Part shown: positions 1 to 9,609 of the stretch, piece by piece
How the letters are laid out: every line of letters starts with the position of its first letter
How positions within the stretch are numbered: position 1 is the stretch's first letter
Assembly (NCBI GenBank): GCA_903828515.1
Contig: CAIKMD010000007.1
Span: 682,001-746,000, forward strand
DNA from: an uncultured Rhodospirillales bacterium
GTDB lineage: Bacteria > Pseudomonadota > Alphaproteobacteria > ATCC43930 > CGMCC-115725
DNA: 64,000 nt
Reading direction: 5' to 3'
Made by a program: the position numbers and the translations under genes
The notes under the pieces: generated by a model
What the model was told of the DNA's origin: nothing
The model's input: the letters and a program-made list of their open reading frames with translations, nothing else
The model's database searches: none

Positions 1-384
1 GGAGAGGCCAGTTCGGAAAAGACCGCGATGGCGCATTTTTGCGACGGGCGCGTATCGGCGGTGGTCGGAACCCATTGCCATATTCCGACCGCCGATTATC
101 GCGTGCTGACGAAAGGCACGGCCTACATCACCGATCTCGGCATGTGCGGCGACTACGATTCGGTGATCGGCATGAAGAAGGAAGCGGCGATCGCCCGCTT
201 CATCAAGAAGGTGCCCGGCGAGCGGCTCGAAGTCTCGCTCGGCGATCCGACGCTCTGCGGCGTCGTGGTCGAAACCGATGACGCGACCGGTCTGGCGCGG
301 GCGATCTGGCCGTTGCGCGTGGGCGGCAAGCTCGATCCGGTCATGCCGCCCGCATCCGCGAAGATTTCCGCCCCGGCTTCGTGA
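1..384 (+). CDS. YmdB-family metallophosphoesterase, C-terminal part (5' end outside window)
   Basis: The frame is open from base 1 and gives the last ~127 residues of a YmdB/TIGR00282-type calcineurin-like phosphoesterase. Visible landmarks are the SEKxAMxHFxDGRVS segment, then VVGTHCHIPTAD, which carries the paired metal-ligand histidines of the family (usually GTHTH; here the middle residue is Cys), and DLGMCGDYDSVIGM. Known members hydrolyse phosphodiesters, including cyclic nucleotides. The stop overlaps the GTG start of the LysE-like gene by four bases (GTGA), suggesting translational coupling. Family identity is fairly secure; substrate is not. Confidence 0.85.
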   Translation, partial: GEASSEKTAMAHFCDGRVSAVVGTHCHIPTADYRVLTKGTAYITDLGMCGDYDSVIGMKKEAAIARFIKKVPGERLEVSLGDPTLCGVVVETDDATGLARAIWPLRVGGKLDPVMPPASAKISAPAS

Positions 385-1022
385 ACGGGGCCGGCGCTCT
401 TATCCTGCGCGGCTTCGTCCTCGGCTGGTCGGTCGCCTGGCCGCCGGGTCCGATCAATGCCGAGATGATGCGTCGCGGCCTCGCGCGCGGTTTTGCCTCG
501 GCCTTCGCGGTGGGTTTGGGTGCCTGTTCGGGCGATGCGCTCTGGGCCATCGCGGTGACGCTGGGCGCGGGCGTCGTGATCGGCCCGTGGTCGCACGTCG
601 CGTTGGGTCTGTTCAGCATCGCTCTCCTGTTGCTGCTCGCCGGGGTTTTCCTGAATGGCGCGCGGCGGGCGTGGCGCGACCGGCGCCAGGCGGCGGCCGA
701 GCCGCCGCGCTTTCAGAGCGGACGCGGCGGCTATTTCCTGGGGCTCGGCATGGCACTGACCAGCCCGTGGAACATGGCGTTCTGGCTCGCCGTGATCGGC
801 GGTTCCGAAAGCCAGGGCAACACGCTGGCCGGCGCGCTGCTGCTCGCGGCTTCCGTCATCCTCGGCGCGGCGAGCTGGTGTCTCGTCATCGGCGCGGCCA
901 CCGCGTTTCTCGGGCTGCGTTTCGGCGGACCGCTCTGGGACATCGTCGCCAAAGGCGCGACCGGTCTTTTAATGCTGGGTTTTGCCGTCGAGAGCGGATG
1001 GAAGCTCACAACCGGCAGCTAG
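381..1022 (+). CDS. LysE/RhtB-family amino-acid exporter
   Basis: A 213-residue, strongly hydrophobic protein with about six predicted membrane segments. The first segment ends in the PPGPINAEMMRRGL motif, followed by a GxxxGxGACSGDALWA segment, the LysE/RhtB signature around the conserved GP and GD. Family members export amino acids or derivatives across the inner membrane; the substrate here cannot be told. It starts at GTG, overlapping the previous stop, so it is probably cotranscribed with the phosphoesterase. Confidence 0.85.
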   Translation: MNGAGALILRGFVLGWSVAWPPGPINAEMMRRGLARGFASAFAVGLGACSGDALWAIAVTLGAGVVIGPWSHVALGLFSIALLLLLAGVFLNGARRAWRDRRQAAAEPPRFQSGRGGYFLGLGMALTSPWNMAFWLAVIGGSESQGNTLAGALLLAASVILGAASWCLVIGAATAFLGLRFGGPLWDIVAKGATGLLMLGFAVESGWKLTTGS

Positions 1023-1154
1023 CCGCAAATCCGCCATATTGGCCCGCTATGTACCCCGTCCCAGCGGAATTTTGAGACATTTTTTGGCCGATGGCGGGTA
1101 TTTCGCAACATATGGTATGGTTCCCCGACCCACCCTCATCACCTAGCGATCGTC

Positions 1155-1904
1155 ATGGCAGGCCATTCCCAATTCAAGAACATCATGCACCGCAAGGGCG
1201 CGCAGGACAAAAGGCGCGCCAAGGTCTTCACCAAGCTCATCCGCGAGCTCACGACGGCGGCGCGGACGGGCCTGCCCGACCCGGCGGCCAACCCCCGATT
1301 GCGTGCCGCGATGATGGCCGCGCGCCAGGCCAACATGTCGAAGGACACGCTCGAGCGCGCGGTCAAGCGCGGCGCGGGCGGCGATGACGGCGAGAATTAC
1401 GAGGAAATGCGGTACGAGGGCTACGGCCCCGGCGGGGTCGCGGTGATTGTCGAAAGCCTCACCGATAATCGCAATCGCACCGCGAGCGACGTGCGTACCG
1501 CCTTCACCAAATCGGGCGGCAATCTCGGCGAGACCAACAGCGTGAGCTTCCTGTTCGATCGAGTCGGCCAGATCGCCTATCCGGCCGCGACCGCGACGAC
1601 CGACGCGATGTTCGAGGCCGCGGTCGAGGCGGGCGCCGACGATGTCGACAGCGGTGCCGACGAGCACCTCATCCTTTGCGCGCCCGAACAGCTCAACGCC
1701 GTGCGCGACGCGCTCGATAAGCGCTTCGGCCCGCCGGCCTCGGCCAAGGTGGGGTGGAAAGCCAAGACCGCCATCCCGGTCGATGGCGAAACCGCCGAGA
1801 CGCTGTTCAAACTTCTCGAGGCGCTTGAAGACAGCGACGACGTGCAGAACGTCTTCGCCAATTTCGAAGTTTCCGACGACGTCATGGCGCGTTTGAGCGC
1901 CTAA
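1155..1904 (+). CDS. YebC/PmpR-family regulatory protein
   Basis: 249 residues, full length for the family. It begins with [18 protein letters not shown], the near-invariant YebC N-terminus, and continues with [15 protein letters not shown] and [10 protein letters not shown]. YebC proteins bind DNA as regulators in some species; recent work also ties the family to translation of difficult peptide stretches. It lies just upstream of ruvC (8 bp between its stop and the RuvC ATG), the usual yebC-ruvCAB order. No strong Shine-Dalgarno is visible before the ATG. Confidence 0.95.
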   Translation: MAGHSQFKNIMHRKGAQDKRRAKVFTKLIRELTTAARTGLPDPAANPRLRAAMMAARQANMSKDTLERAVKRGAGGDDGENYEEMRYEGYGPGGVAVIVESLTDNRNRTASDVRTAFTKSGGNLGETNSVSFLFDRVGQIAYPAATATTDAMFEAAVEAGADDVDSGADEHLILCAPEQLNAVRDALDKRFGPPASAKVGWKAKTAIPVDGETAETLFKLLEALEDSDDVQNVFANFEVSDDVMARLSA

Positions 1905-1912
1905 GGATCTTG

Positions 1913-2413
1913 ATGCGTCTTATCGGTCTTGACCCGGGTTTGCGCCATACCGGCTGGGGCGTCGTCGATGCCGACGGCAACCGGCTGTCGCATGTCGCCG
2001 ACGGGGTCGTGAGCGTGAGCCCCCGTGCTGATCTTGCCGAGCGTCTGGCCGAACTGCATCGCCGGCTCGATGAGATTCTCGAGACCTACGCACCCGATCA
2101 GGCCGCAGTCGAAGAAACCTTCGTCAACAAGAACGCGTCGTCGACGCTGAAGCTCGGCATGGCGCGCGGCGTCGTCATGCTCGTGCCCGCTGCGCGCGGG
2201 ATTCCGGTCTTCGAGTACGCGACCAACCTCGTCAAGAAATCGGTGGTCGGTGTCGGCCATGCCGACAAGGCGCAGGTCGAGATGATGGTGAAGCGCTTGT
2301 TGCCCAATGCCGGCGGCGGCGAAGATGCGTCGGACGCGCTCGCGGTCGCGATCTGTCACGCGCATCACGCGACGTCGCGGCGGATCGCGCTCGTCGCCGG
2401 TGCCGCGCGATGA
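1913..2413 (+). CDS. ruvC: Crossover junction endodeoxyribonuclease RuvC
   Basis: RuvC resolves Holliday junctions by paired nicks. The protein begins [18 protein letters not shown], with the first catalytic Asp in the GLDPG motif. The second acidic residue is in AAVEETF, and the C-terminal pair is in [14 protein letters not shown]. Length (166 residues) is normal. A TTG three bases upstream is possible, but ATG at 1913 matches the family N-terminus. The stop overlaps ruvA by ATGA. Confidence 0.96.
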   Translation: MRLIGLDPGLRHTGWGVVDADGNRLSHVADGVVSVSPRADLAERLAELHRRLDEILETYAPDQAAVEETFVNKNASSTLKLGMARGVVMLVPAARGIPVFEYATNLVKKSVVGVGHADKAQVEMMVKRLLPNAGGGEDASDALAVAICHAHHATSRRIALVAGAAR

Positions 2414-3000
2414 TCGCGATGCTCGCCGGTGTGGTCGAGAGCGCCTCGGGCGAAGGGATCGTCCTGGACGTCAACGGCGTCGGCTATCTCGTTTTCGGTT
2501 CGGCGCGCACCCTGGCGAAAGCGCCGGCGCGCGGCCAGCCGCTCCGGCTGCTGATCGAGACCCATGTCCGCGAGGATCACATTCATCTCTATGGCTTCGT
2601 CGACGAAGCCGAACGGCAATGGTTCCGCTTGCTGACGACGGTGCAGGGTGTCGGCGCGCGCATCGCGCTCGCCATTCTCTCCGTGCTGGCGCCCGACGAC
2701 CTCGCCAACGCGATCGCGGCGCAGGACAAGGTCGCGGTCGCGCAGGCCGACGGCGTCGGTCCGAAATTGGCGCAGCGCGTCGTCATCGAGTTGAAGGACA
2801 AGGCCGGCGGGTTGAGCCTTGGACCCGCGGCGGCCGTCTCGCCGGCCGGCGCCACCGCCGAGGCGGTTTCGGCCTTGGTCAATCTGGGCTATCCGCGCGG
2901 CGATGCGTTCGGCGCGGTCGCAGCGGCCGCGCGCGAGCTCGGCGCCAAAGCTTCGCTCGACGCGCTCATCCGCTCCGGACTGAAGGAGCTGTCGCGATGA
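2410..3000 (+). CDS. ruvA: Holliday junction branch migration protein RuvA
   Basis: 196 residues. RuvA tetramers clamp the Holliday junction and load the RuvB motors. The N-terminal OB fold starts [10 protein letters not shown]. The helix-hairpin-helix DNA-binding repeats include [14 protein letters not shown] and [19 protein letters not shown]. The C-terminal RuvB-contacting domain ([14 protein letters not shown]) follows an alanine-rich linker. Coupled by ATGA overlaps to both ruvC and ruvB. Confidence 0.96.
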   Translation: MIAMLAGVVESASGEGIVLDVNGVGYLVFGSARTLAKAPARGQPLRLLIETHVREDHIHLYGFVDEAERQWFRLLTTVQGVGARIALAILSVLAPDDLANAIAAQDKVAVAQADGVGPKLAQRVVIELKDKAGGLSLGPAAAVSPAGATAEAVSALVNLGYPRGDAFGAVAAAARELGAKASLDALIRSGLKELSR

Positions 3001-4049
3001 ACGAGCCGCGTATCGTCGCGCTCGAGCGCAAAGAGGAAGATCTCGAAACCTCGTTCCGGCCGCTCTCTTTCGACGAGTTCGTCGGCCAGCGCCAGGTGCG
3101 CGACAATCTCAAGGTCTTCATCCAGGCGGCGCAGCAGCGCGGCGAGGCGCTCGATCACGTGCTGCTTTCGGGCCCGCCCGGCCTTGGCAAGACCACGCTC
3201 GCCCAGATCATCGCGCGCGAATTGGGCGTGCAGTTCCGCTCGACCTCCGGGCCGGTTATTCAACGCGCGGGCGATCTCGCCGCGCTGCTGACCAATCTCG
3301 AGGCGCGCGACGTTCTGTTCATCGACGAGATTCATCGCCTCGCCCCGGCGGTCGAGGAAATTCTTTATCCCGCGATGGAGGATTTTCAGCTCGACCTGAT
3401 GATCGGCGAGGGACCGGCGGCGCGCTCGGTGCGGATCGATTTGCCGCCCTTCACGCTGGTGGGCGCGACGACACGCTCGGGGCTGATCACGCGGCCGTTG
3501 CGCGAACGCTTCGGCATTCCGTTGCGCCTCAATTTCTACGACGCCAAGGAACTCTGTCTCATCGTCGAACGCGGCGCGCGCGTGCTGGGCATGAATCTCG
3601 AAGGCGAGGGCGCCGCCGAGATCGCACGACGCTCGCGCGGGACGCCGCGCGTCGCGGCCCGGCTGTTGCGGCGGGTGCGCGATTTCGCCGCCGTCGCGGG
3701 CGCCCGCACGATCGACCGCCGTGCCGCCGACGCGGCGCTGCAGCGGCTCGAGGTCGACGAGAGCGGTCTCGACGCGCTCGATCGGCGCTATCTCCTCTGC
3801 ATCATTCAGCATTACGGCGGCGGCCCGGTCGGGGTCGAAACCGTGGCGGCCGCGCTCGGTGATCAGCGCGACGTGATCGAGGAAGTGATCGAGCCCTATC
3901 TGATTCAACAAGGCTTCGTGCAGCGTACCTCGCGCGGCCGGGTGTTGACCGAAACCGCCTATGCGCATCTCGGCCTGAAGCCGTTGCGCCCGCCGGTGAG
4001 CCAACTCGATCTGCTCGACGAGCCCGACGAAGAAAGCGGGATCTCGTGA
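2997..4049 (+). CDS. ruvB: Holliday junction branch migration ATPase RuvB
   Basis: 350 residues from the ATG that overlaps the ruvA stop; the frame is open further upstream, but that part is a shadow of ruvC/ruvA. Contains Walker [10 protein letters not shown], Walker B LFIDEIHR, the sensor region [18 protein letters not shown] and a C-terminal winged-helix domain ([14 protein letters not shown]). It is the hexameric AAA+ motor of the RuvAB complex. Ends in a GTGA overlap with the thioesterase gene. Confidence 0.97.
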   Translation: MNEPRIVALERKEEDLETSFRPLSFDEFVGQRQVRDNLKVFIQAAQQRGEALDHVLLSGPPGLGKTTLAQIIARELGVQFRSTSGPVIQRAGDLAALLTNLEARDVLFIDEIHRLAPAVEEILYPAMEDFQLDLMIGEGPAARSVRIDLPPFTLVGATTRSGLITRPLRERFGIPLRLNFYDAKELCLIVERGARVLGMNLEGEGAAEIARRSRGTPRVAARLLRRVRDFAAVAGARTIDRRAADAALQRLEVDESGLDALDRRYLLCIIQHYGGGPVGVETVAAALGDQRDVIEEVIEPYLIQQGFVQRTSRGRVLTETAYAHLGLKPLRPPVSQLDLLDEPDEESGIS

Positions 4050-4522
4050 GCGCATCGCTGCCGCGTCAGGGATTGCTGGTCGACGACGTGCATTGCTTTC
4101 CGGTGCGGGTCTATTATGAAGACACCGATGCTGCCGGCATCGTCTATTACGCGAATTATCTCAAATTCATCGAGCGTGCGCGCACCGAGATGATCCGGTT
4201 GTGCGGCGTCGAGCATCGCGCGGCGCAGGAAACCCAGGGCTTCGGCTTCATCGTGCGCCGCGCCGCGATCGAATACGAGGCACCGGCCCGGCTCGACGAC
4301 GAGCTGGTGGTGGAGACGCGGGTCCAGGAGATCGGCGGCGCCACGATTCTTTTGGTCCAGGACGTCAAACGCGACGATGCGCGGCTGGTTCGCGCGACCG
4401 TACTCATTGCCTGTGTCGACCGTGCTGGACGGCCGACACGGCTTCCGCCCGAGCTTCGGGCGGCGCTTCCTCCCCGCAACGACAACAACACTCCCCGGAT
4501 GGTCAACGCACATGCCCGATAA
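4046..4522 (+). CDS. ybgC: YbgC-family acyl-CoA thioesterase (Tol-Pal associated)
   Basis: 158 residues, hotdog fold. The motif [19 protein letters not shown] carries the catalytic Asp of the 4-hydroxybenzoyl-CoA thioesterase type. GTG start at 4046 overlaps the ruvB stop. ybgC is the usual first gene of tol-pal operons; the protein hydrolyses short acyl-CoAs and contacts phospholipid synthesis in E. coli. Its 3' end overlaps the tolQ start by 11 bases. Confidence 0.92.
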   Translation: MSASLPRQGLLVDDVHCFPVRVYYEDTDAAGIVYYANYLKFIERARTEMIRLCGVEHRAAQETQGFGFIVRRAAIEYEAPARLDDELVVETRVQEIGGATILLVQDVKRDDARLVRATVLIACVDRAGRPTRLPPELRAALPPRNDNNTPRMVNAHAR

Positions 4523-5240
4523 CGCCGTCGATCAAGCCGCCCTCGCGGGTTCGGCTCCGCACGATCTCTCCGTCATCACGCTGTTCCTGCAAGCGGACAC
4601 GCTGGTCAAGCTCGTCATGCTGATGCTGCTCGTCGCCTCGTTCTGGTCGTGGGCGGTGATCTTCGACAAGTTCGTCAAATTGCGCCGGCTGAAAAGCGAC
4701 GCCGACAGTTTCGAGGAAAGCTTCTGGTCGGGCGGTGCGCTCGACGATCTTTACGACCGGATCGGCAATCGTCCCGGCGATCCGATGTCGTCGGTGTTCG
4801 CCGCCGCGATGCGCGAATGGCGCCGCAGCATGGCCAAGGGCCTGGTCGGCAACACGGCGACGCGCCAGACCTTGCAGGAACGCATCGAGCGCGTGATGCA
4901 GGTGACGGCCAATCGCGAGATGGCGCGGATCGAGCGTTACATGTCGTTCCTCGCCACGGTCGGGTCGACGTCGCCCTTCGTCGGGCTGTTCGGCACGGTG
5001 TGGGGCATCATGAACAGCTTCCAGGCGATTGCCGCCGCCAAGAACACCAGCCTCGCCGTGGTGGCGCCCGGCATCGCCGAATCATTGTTCGCGACAGCGC
5101 TCGGTCTCGTCGCGGCCATTCCGGCGGTGATCTTCTATAACAAGTTCGCCTCCGATTTCGGCCGCTATGCCGGACGGCTCGAATCCTTCGGCGCCGAGTT
5201 CAGCGCGATCCTGTCGCGCCAGCTCGACGAGAAGGCCTGA
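4512..5240 (+). CDS. tolQ: Tol-Pal system proton channel subunit TolQ
   Basis: 242 residues from ATG 4512; the longer open frame upstream lies inside ybgC. One membrane helix near residues 32-52, a cytoplasmic loop, then two helices at the C-terminal half containing ATVGSTSPFVGLFGTVWGIM and APGIAESLFATALGL, the MotA/TolQ/ExbB signature. TolQ with TolR forms the inner-membrane motor that uses proton flow to energise TolA. Confidence 0.96.
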   Translation: MPDNAVDQAALAGSAPHDLSVITLFLQADTLVKLVMLMLLVASFWSWAVIFDKFVKLRRLKSDADSFEESFWSGGALDDLYDRIGNRPGDPMSSVFAAAMREWRRSMAKGLVGNTATRQTLQERIERVMQVTANREMARIERYMSFLATVGSTSPFVGLFGTVWGIMNSFQAIAAAKNTSLAVVAPGIAESLFATALGLVAAIPAVIFYNKFASDFGRYAGRLESFGAEFSAILSRQLDEKA

Positions 5241-5243
5241 GTC

Positions 5244-5693
5244 ATGGCGGGACCTCTCCTTCATCGTCAAAGCGGCGGCGGCTCGCAACGCTACAAGGCG
5301 ATGGCCGACATCAACGTCACGCCGATGGTCGACGTGATGCTGGTGCTGCTCGTCGTGTTCATGGTGACGGCGCCGCTGCTCACCGTCGGCGTGCCGGTCG
5401 ATCTGCCGCAGACCAGCGCGCAACAGCTCAACGAGCCCAAGGAACCGCTGGTCATCTCGATCAACGCGCAGGGCAAGACCTTCCTGCAGAACAACGAGAT
5501 CGCGACCGATCAGCTCGTGCCGCGCCTCCAGGCGATCACCAACAACAATCCGAGCGCGAGCATCTATGTGCGGGGCGACAAGGCGATCAACTACGGCGCC
5601 GTCCTCGAGGTCATGGGACTCGTCAGCGCGGCGGGCTTCACCAAGGTGTCGCTGATCGCCGAGCAACCGCATACCGACATCAAATCGCGTTGA
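5244..5693 (+). CDS. tolR: Tol-Pal system protein TolR
   Basis: 149 residues. A single N-terminal membrane helix carries the motor Asp in INVTPMVDVMLVLLVVFMV, followed by a periplasmic ExbD/TolR domain. Begins three bases after the tolQ stop. Partners TolQ in the proton-driven motor. Confidence 0.96.
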   Translation: MAGPLLHRQSGGGSQRYKAMADINVTPMVDVMLVLLVVFMVTAPLLTVGVPVDLPQTSAQQLNEPKEPLVISINAQGKTFLQNNEIATDQLVPRLQAITNNNPSASIYVRGDKAINYGAVLEVMGLVSAAGFTKVSLIAEQPHTDIKSR

Positions 5694-5697
5694 GGCG

Positions 5698-6552
5698 ATG
5701 CTCGGTCGGCGTGCGTACATATTTTCGGGGATTCTCCATGTCGCAGTGGTGATCTTGTTTCTGACTGGCCTGCCTCAGGTATTCCAGCGCAAGATCGTCG
5801 AGGACACACCGATCGCGGTCCAGCTGGTGAACGTCGCGCCGCAAACCCGCGCGACGCAAGTGACGCAAACGCCGCCGGTTCCCCAGGCGAAACCCGAACT
5901 CGCGCAAAACGAACCGAAGCCCGAGCCGCCGAAGCCGACGCCGCCGACACCCCCACCGCCACCGCCGGCTCCGACACCACCGACGCCGCCGCCACCGACT
6001 CCGGCGCCCACACCGCCGGTTCCGGCCCCGCCCGCGCCGAGCGAGAAGCCGCCGCCGCCGACCCCGGCGCCTCCAGCACCGCCGCCGCCGACTCCGAAGC
6101 CGCAACTGCCGCAGAAAAAGCCGGATGACGCGTCATTCGATCAGTTGCTGAAGAACCTCACCAACAAGCCGACGACGCCCAATCAGCAGCAGGCGCAGGG
6201 CCCGACGCAAAAGAGTTCGCAGCCGATCGCGCCGCTGGCCGCGCAGCTCTCGACCAGCGAGATCGATCTGGTGAAGCAACAGATCGAGGCGTGCTGGAAC
6301 GTGCCGGCTGGCGCGAAAGATGCGGGCAATCTGACGCCGGAGTTTCGCGTGACGATGAATGCCGATGGAACCGTCCGTGCGACGCGGTTGTTGAATCCCG
6401 AGCGACTCAACGATCCGTTTTTCCAGGCCGCGGCCGACAGCGCCACCCGCGCCTTGCGCAACCCCAGGTGTCAGCCCCTGAAATTGCCGCCCGATAAATA
6501 CGACCAGTGGCAAACCTTCACGATTACCTTCGATCCAAAGGATATGACATGA
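5698..6552 (+). CDS. tolA: TolA-like energy transducer with proline-rich spacer
   Basis: 284 residues. An N-terminal membrane anchor (about 8-26) is followed by a spacer of roughly 90 residues made almost wholly of Pro, Thr, Ala and Lys (about 60-142), then a C-terminal TolA/TonB-type domain with [15 protein letters not shown] and [11 protein letters not shown]. It links the TolQR motor to outer-membrane Pal/TolB. Enterobacterial TolA has a long alanine/lysine helix here; this one is TonB-like polyproline. Position between tolR and tolB supports TolA. ATGA overlap with tolB. Confidence 0.9.
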   Translation: MLGRRAYIFSGILHVAVVILFLTGLPQVFQRKIVEDTPIAVQLVNVAPQTRATQVTQTPPVPQAKPELAQNEPKPEPPKPTPPTPPPPPPAPTPPTPPPPTPAPTPPVPAPPAPSEKPPPPTPAPPAPPPPTPKPQLPQKKPDDASFDQLLKNLTNKPTTPNQQQAQGPTQKSSQPIAPLAAQLSTSEIDLVKQQIEACWNVPAGAKDAGNLTPEFRVTMNADGTVRATRLLNPERLNDPFFQAAADSATRALRNPRCQPLKLPPDKYDQWQTFTITFDPKDMT

Positions 6553-7877
6553 CCGGCATCACCCGTCGCAACGCCGCCATCGCCCTGACCGTCACGCCGC
6601 TCGTGATCGCGGCAACGCCGGCGCTGGCCGAACTTCATATCGACGTCACCCGCGGCAAGATCGAACCGATGCCGATCGCGATCCCGGTGTTCTCGGGCGG
6701 CGGCGGGACGGTGGCGCAGGATATCGTCGGCGTGCTGTCGGCCGATCTCGAACGCTCGGGCCTGTTCAAACCGATCGATCCCAAAGCCTTCGTCGACCAG
6801 GACGCGGCCAGCCATACGCCGCCCCGCTATGGCGATTGGCGCGTGATCAACGCGCAGGCGCTGGTGACCGGCGACATCACCCCCCAGCCCGATGGGCGCC
6901 TTGCCGTCGAATTTCGCCTGTGGGACGTGTTCGCCGAACAGCAACTGACCGGGCTGCGCTACACGACGACACCGCAGAACTGGCGCCGCGTCGCGCATAT
7001 CATCGCGGACTCGATCTACAAGCGGATCACCGGCGAAGAGGGTTATTTCGACACCCGCATCGTCTACATCTCGGAGAGCGGGCCCGGCGACAAACGGATC
7101 AAGCGCCTCGCGATCATGGATCAAGACGGCGCCAATCACCGTTACCTCACCGACGGCAGGGTCCTGGTGCTGACGCCGCGCTTCTCGCCGGCGCAGCAGG
7201 AAATCACCTATATGTCCTATGCGCGCGGCGCGCCGCGCGTCTATCTATTCAACATCGACACCGGCCAGCAGGAAGTGCTGGGCGATTTCCCCGGCATGAC
7301 CTTCGCGCCGCGCTTTTCGCCCAACGGCAATTCGGTGATCATGAGCATCGCGCTGAATGGCGCGACCCAGATCTATTCGATGGATCTGCGCACGCGCAAG
7401 GCGACCCAGATCACCACGACCGACGCCATCGACACCTCGCCGTGTTATTCGCCGGACGGCTCGCAGATCGTGTTCAATTCGGATCGCGGCGGCTCGCAAC
7501 AGCTTTATGTGATGAGTTCGGACGGCGGCAATATTCACCGCATCAGCTTCGGCAATGGCCGCTACGGCACGCCGGTCTGGTCGCCGCGCGGCGATCTCAT
7601 CGCTTTTACGAAATTTGACTCGAGTCAGTTCTATATCGGCGTGATGCGTCCCGACGGGAGCGGCGAACGGCTCCTGACCCAGAGCTTCCTGGTCGAAGGG
7701 CCGACCTGGGCGCCGAACGGGCGGGTTTTGATCTATTTCCGCCAGCAGCCCACCGATGCGCGGGGGCGCGGCGGCGCGACTCGGCTCTATTCGATCGATC
7801 TCACGGGTTTCAACGAGCGCGAGGTGGTGACTCCGCAGGATGCGTCCGATCCGGCATGGTCTCCTCTCATTCCCTAA
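6549..7877 (+). CDS. tolB: Tol-Pal system periplasmic protein TolB
   Basis: 442 residues from ATG 6549, which overlaps the tolA stop. Signal peptide about 1-28 ending ATPALA. An N-terminal domain ([20 protein letters not shown]) precedes a six-bladed beta-propeller of WD40-like repeats ([46 protein letters not shown]). TolB binds Pal in the periplasm. Confidence 0.97.
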   Translation: MTGITRRNAAIALTVTPLVIAATPALAELHIDVTRGKIEPMPIAIPVFSGGGGTVAQDIVGVLSADLERSGLFKPIDPKAFVDQDAASHTPPRYGDWRVINAQALVTGDITPQPDGRLAVEFRLWDVFAEQQLTGLRYTTTPQNWRRVAHIIADSIYKRITGEEGYFDTRIVYISESGPGDKRIKRLAIMDQDGANHRYLTDGRVLVLTPRFSPAQQEITYMSYARGAPRVYLFNIDTGQQEVLGDFPGMTFAPRFSPNGNSVIMSIALNGATQIYSMDLRTRKATQITTTDAIDTSPCYSPDGSQIVFNSDRGGSQQLYVMSSDGGNIHRISFGNGRYGTPVWSPRGDLIAFTKFDSSQFYIGVMRPDGSGERLLTQSFLVEGPTWAPNGRVLIYFRQQPTDARGRGGATRLYSIDLTGFNEREVVTPQDASDPAWSPLIP

Positions 7878-7889
7878 TTGATTCCCTAG

Positions 7890-7918
7890 TTGATTCCGCT
7901 GTTAACACTTCGTATAGT
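7890..7918 (+). promoter_or_regulatory. Candidate sigma-70 promoter for pal
   Basis: TTGATT at 7890-7895 and TATAGT at 7913-7918 with a 17-base spacer, in the only sizeable gap between tolB and pal. It matches the housekeeping consensus well and would start RNA near 7925, giving pal a ~125-nt leader. Inferred from sequence only. Confidence 0.55.
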
Positions 7919-8050
7919 CGCGCCGGTTTCTGAAGGTTGTGGATATCGTCCACGGCCTAAAAGCCGTCACCGCATTGCCCTCGGGGGGCAAGGCTGGCAA
8001 CCAATCCGATCCGCGCTTTGGTCGGGTTGTCTTAAAAAAGGGAGTCCCAA

Positions 8051-8536
8051 ATGAATTTTCGGCCACTGAGCCTGATCGCCGGTCTGATGCTGCTGGCAGC
8101 GTGTTCGCAGACCCCCACGACCACCGCCACGACCGGCGGCGGCGCGACATCGACCCCGCCGGCGGCCTCGTCGGTTACCCCGGGTTCGGCACAGGATTTC
8201 ATCCAGAACGTCGGCGATCGCGTCTTCTTCGACTTCGACAAGTCGACGATCAAGCCCGAGGGCAAGACCACGCTGCAGCGTCAGGCTGATTGGCTGAAGA
8301 AGTACCCGAACGTGACCGTGACCCTCGAAGGTCATTGTGACGAGCGCGGCACGCGCGAATTCAACCTCGCGCTCGGCGAACGCCGTGCGACCGCTGTGAA
8401 GAACGCGCTGGTCGCGCTCGGCATCCCGGCGGCTCGCGTGAAGACCGTCAGCTACGGCAAGGAACGTCCGGCCGTTCTCGGCTCGAACGAAGCAGCCTGG
8501 GCGCAGAACCGCCGCGGTGTGACCGTCATCAACTAA
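8051..8536 (+). CDS. pal: Peptidoglycan-associated lipoprotein Pal
   Basis: 161 residues. The signal peptide has a lipobox (LMLLAAC, Cys about 19), a Thr/Pro/Ala linker, then an OmpA-like domain with FFDFDKSTIKPEG and TLEGHCDERGTREFNLALG, which contains the Asp and Arg that bind diaminopimelate. It anchors the outer membrane to peptidoglycan and is recycled by Tol. GGGAG sits about six bases before the ATG. Confidence 0.97.
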   Translation: MNFRPLSLIAGLMLLAACSQTPTTTATTGGGATSTPPAASSVTPGSAQDFIQNVGDRVFFDFDKSTIKPEGKTTLQRQADWLKKYPNVTVTLEGHCDERGTREFNLALGERRATAVKNALVALGIPAARVKTVSYGKERPAVLGSNEAAWAQNRRGVTVIN

Positions 8537-8583
8537 GCCGGCATCCGCAAGTCGGCCTTTTGCGGCCGGCTCGAAAACACGGG

Positions 8584-8644
8584 GCGTCTGCCCGCGGCCT
8601 AGGCGACAGTCGATCGTCGCGGCCCGGGCAGACGCTCTTTTTTT
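8584..8644 (+). terminator. Rho-independent terminator after pal
   Basis: An 11-bp perfect stem, GCGTCTGCCCG at 8584-8594 pairing with CGGGCAGACGC at 8625-8635, is followed by TCTTTTTTT. It separates pal from cpoB, so cpoB probably has its own promoter in 8645-8775. Confidence 0.85.
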
Positions 8645-8775
8645 GTTGATCGCACCGTTGCGCCGGCCCTGATTTCGCCTGATTGTTCCCGTACAGGCAC
8701 CTTAGCCGGCAGCTCGGCCCGCCCTCGGTTTCGCGGTGCCGGTGCGGTCGCGGCGATCAGAAAGTGGCATCCGCA

Positions 8776-9600
8776 ATGCGTCGATCGGCATTCCTTCTTC
8801 CGCTCTTCCTCCTCGGTATCCTGACGGGCGCGCCGCCGGTGCGCGCGCAATCGGGCGGCCCCGGGCAATCCGCCCTCAATAGCGAAATGCGAATGAGCGC
8901 GATGGAAGACCAGATGCGCCAGCTCAACGGCCGCGTCGAAGAACTGACCAATCAGAATAATCAACTCAAACAGCAGCTCGATCGGCTGTCGAGCGACATT
9001 GACGTGCGATTCAACCAGCAAGGCGGCGGTGGTGGCGCAGCGTCGAGCGATCAGGCGCCGACCCTGCAGCCGCCACCGCCGCCGCTTAATTCAGCGAGCG
9101 CGCCGTTGCCGCCGCAACCGAAACCGGGGCAGAGCGCCGGCGACATGTCGCAACCGGTGAGTCGCTCCGGCACGCTGGGCTCGGTCCCTTCGTCGGCACC
9201 CGGCGCGCTGCCGAATGGTAGCGCACAGGACCAATACAATTACGCGATGGGTCTGCTGACCCAGGCGAATTACCCCGCGGCCGAACAGGCGATGCGCGGT
9301 TTCGTGCAGCGCTATCCTGCCGATCCGCTCGCCGGCAACGCGCAATACTGGCTCGGCGAGACGTTCTATGTCCGCAAGGATTACCAGAACGCCGCGACTT
9401 CCTTCGCGCAGGGTTATGAAAAATATCCCAAAGGCGCGAAAGCGGCGGACGATCTCCTGAAGCTCGGGATGTCGCTGACCGCGCTCAATCAGAAATCCGA
9501 TGCATGCCGCGCCTATCAACGCCTCGATCGCGATTTCCCGGTCATGCCGCAGACGATCAAAGACGCACTTCCCGGCGAAAAGCGGCGCGCCGGCTGCTGA
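8776..9600 (+). CDS. cpoB: Cell division coordinator CpoB (YbgF)
   Basis: 274 residues from ATG 8776, chosen because it begins a clean signal peptide (MRRSAFLLPLFLLG ... VRAQ). A coiled coil (about 40-75, MRQLNGRVEELTNQNNQLKQQ) is followed by a Gly/Pro linker and a TPR domain (YNYAMGLLTQANYPAAEQAM, QYWLGETFYVRKDYQNAA). CpoB is periplasmic, binds TolA and coordinates outer-membrane constriction with septal wall synthesis. Confidence 0.95.
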   Translation: MRRSAFLLPLFLLGILTGAPPVRAQSGGPGQSALNSEMRMSAMEDQMRQLNGRVEELTNQNNQLKQQLDRLSSDIDVRFNQQGGGGGAASSDQAPTLQPPPPPLNSASAPLPPQPKPGQSAGDMSQPVSRSGTLGSVPSSAPGALPNGSAQDQYNYAMGLLTQANYPAAEQAMRGFVQRYPADPLAGNAQYWLGETFYVRKDYQNAATSFAQGYEKYPKGAKAADDLLKLGMSLTALNQKSDACRAYQRLDRDFPVMPQTIKDALPGEKRRAGC

Positions 9601-9609
9601 CCGCCGATC

